Source: Anoxybacillus pushchinoensis (lineage in GTDB: Bacteria > Bacillota > Bacilli > Bacillales > Anoxybacillaceae). From it: a stretch of 64,000 bases of DNA. This document shows, in pieces, positions 63,828-64,000 of this stretch (the first letter of the stretch is position 1; the number at the start of each line of letters is the position of its first letter). The notes beneath the pieces are model-generated. The model saw only the letters and a list, made by a program, of their open reading frames with translations. It was not told where the DNA came from and searched no databases. The DNA is taken from assembly GCF_900111795.1 (NCBI RefSeq), contig NZ_FOJQ01000003.1, forward strand, positions 30,830 through 94,829, written 5' to 3'. A program made the translations under genes and the position numbers.

Positions 63828-64000
63828 TTCCGCCACCCCCTTTCCATAAGCATATCCGTCAAATCGCTGAATGACTTGGACATATCTATAATTTATTCCT
63901 TGTGCGATACGCTTTCCGTCCTTGCCTTTAATATCGAAACTTCCAGTCTTTCTACATGCGACTTCGCCAAACCAAACGCCTTGATATTTCCCTCTTGGGA
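63819..64000 (-). CDS. C-terminal end of an IscB-like RNA-guided endonuclease (cut by window end)
   Basis: The minus strand reads open from the window edge to TAA 63821-63819, about 59 residues starting PRGKYQGVWFGEVACRKTGS and later NYRYVQVIQRFDGYAYGKG. As I recall, the pattern GKY.G...G.VA.R.TGSFDI followed by GI.Y.Y....QR.DGY.Y is the C-terminal domain of IscB proteins, the ancestors of Cas9. RuvC and HNH parts, and the omegaRNA that lies 5' of iscB, would be outside the window. The assignment rests on this short tail plus the adjacent IS605-type end. Confidence 0.6.
   Translation of the reverse strand, partial: PRGKYQGVWFGEVACRKTGSFDIKGKDGKRIAQGINYRYVQVIQRFDGYAYGKGVAELA

Noticed and set aside
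63770..64000. TnpB (IS1341-type) end with 3' omegaRNA
   Set aside because: The hairpin is shared by TnpB and IscB elements, but the coding tail lacks the TnpB zinc ribbon and RuvC-III end and instead shows the GSFDI / QRFDGYAY pattern of IscB.
1..64000. CRISPR arrays, rRNA, tRNA genes, integrase attachment sites
   Set aside because: No spaced direct repeats of CRISPR type, no CCA-ending cloverleaf and no rRNA core sequence were recognised by eye on either strand.

Overview
The window looks like a chromosomal segment of a moderately thermophilic, endospore-forming Bacillaceae, most like Anoxybacillus/Geobacillus. The evidence is a gene order that largely follows the 'yt' region of Bacillus subtilis (ytkD, ytlACD, pckA/metK/asnB, ytoA, ytpAB, ytqAB, leuS, ytgP, pepV, pulA, ytmP/ytzH/trmB, ytnP, ytoP-ytpPQR-sftA, murC, ytxGHJ, aroA-ccpA, acuABC/acsA, tyrS, rpsD, ytrP/ytsP), AGGAGG-type ribosome binding sites, frequent GTG/TTG starts and T-box/S-box control. 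I saw no rRNA, tRNA, CRISPR array or prophage.

Layout. 0-5.7 kb: tail of an unknown gene, Nudix hydrolase ytkD, an SsuABC-like importer (ytlACD), ytmB, a fatty acid desaturase, and the collapsed remnant of a cobalt transporter operon. 5.8-11.7 kb: pckA (with a candidate CcpN operator) diverging from metK (SAM-I riboswitch), then asnB, a glycosyltransferase relic and a PAP2 phosphatase. 11.7-16.9 kb: ytoA, a lysophospholipase/terpene synthase operon (ytpAB), a Uma2-family gene, the tRNA wobble-modification pair ytqA-ytqB, and two small genes. 17-25 kb: an AT-rich orphan lipoprotein, leuS under a Leu T-box, a rhodanese, flavoprotein ytfP, lipid II flippase ytgP, a Pro/Gly-rich small protein, a pseudouridine synthase and ytzE. 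25.5-33 kb: pepV, an MFS transporter, thpR, an lrgA/lrgB-like pair, a NERD-like protein and type I pullulanase. 33-42 kb: ytmP, ytzH, trmB, lactonase ytnP, ytzB, and the co-directional run ytoP/DUF84/ytpP/ytpQ/ytpR followed by sftA and a short nicotinate phosphoribosyltransferase. 43-49 kb: murC, the ytxGHJ stress operon (sigma-H-like promoter), an M29 aminopeptidase and a large FtsA-like protein. 49-55.8 kb: aroA, ccpA and the divergent acuABC/acsA module. 55.8-64 kb: a class A PBP, tyrS (Tyr T-box), rpsD, a diguanylate cyclase with an unusual structured leader, a free-methionine-sulfoxide reductase, and the 3' end of an IscB-type IS605-like element cut by the window edge.

Functional links. 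AcsA makes acetyl-CoA and is switched off and on by the acetylase AcuA and the deacetylase AcuC; both transcription units share an intergenic region with a cre-like site, and CcpA itself is encoded just upstream. Gluconeogenic pckA has a CcpN-type site over its -10. LeuS and TyrS are controlled by T-boxes reading CUC and UAC, and MetK by a SAM-I riboswitch.

The least explained items are the FtsA-like protein with five C-terminal repeats (46774-48924), the 5' leader of the diguanylate cyclase gene with a possible leader peptide (61147-61399), the in-frame CbiM::CbiO relic (5065-5671), and the IscB element end abutting the msr gene (63770-64000). All family assignments come from reading motifs and from memory of homologues; no database search was run.
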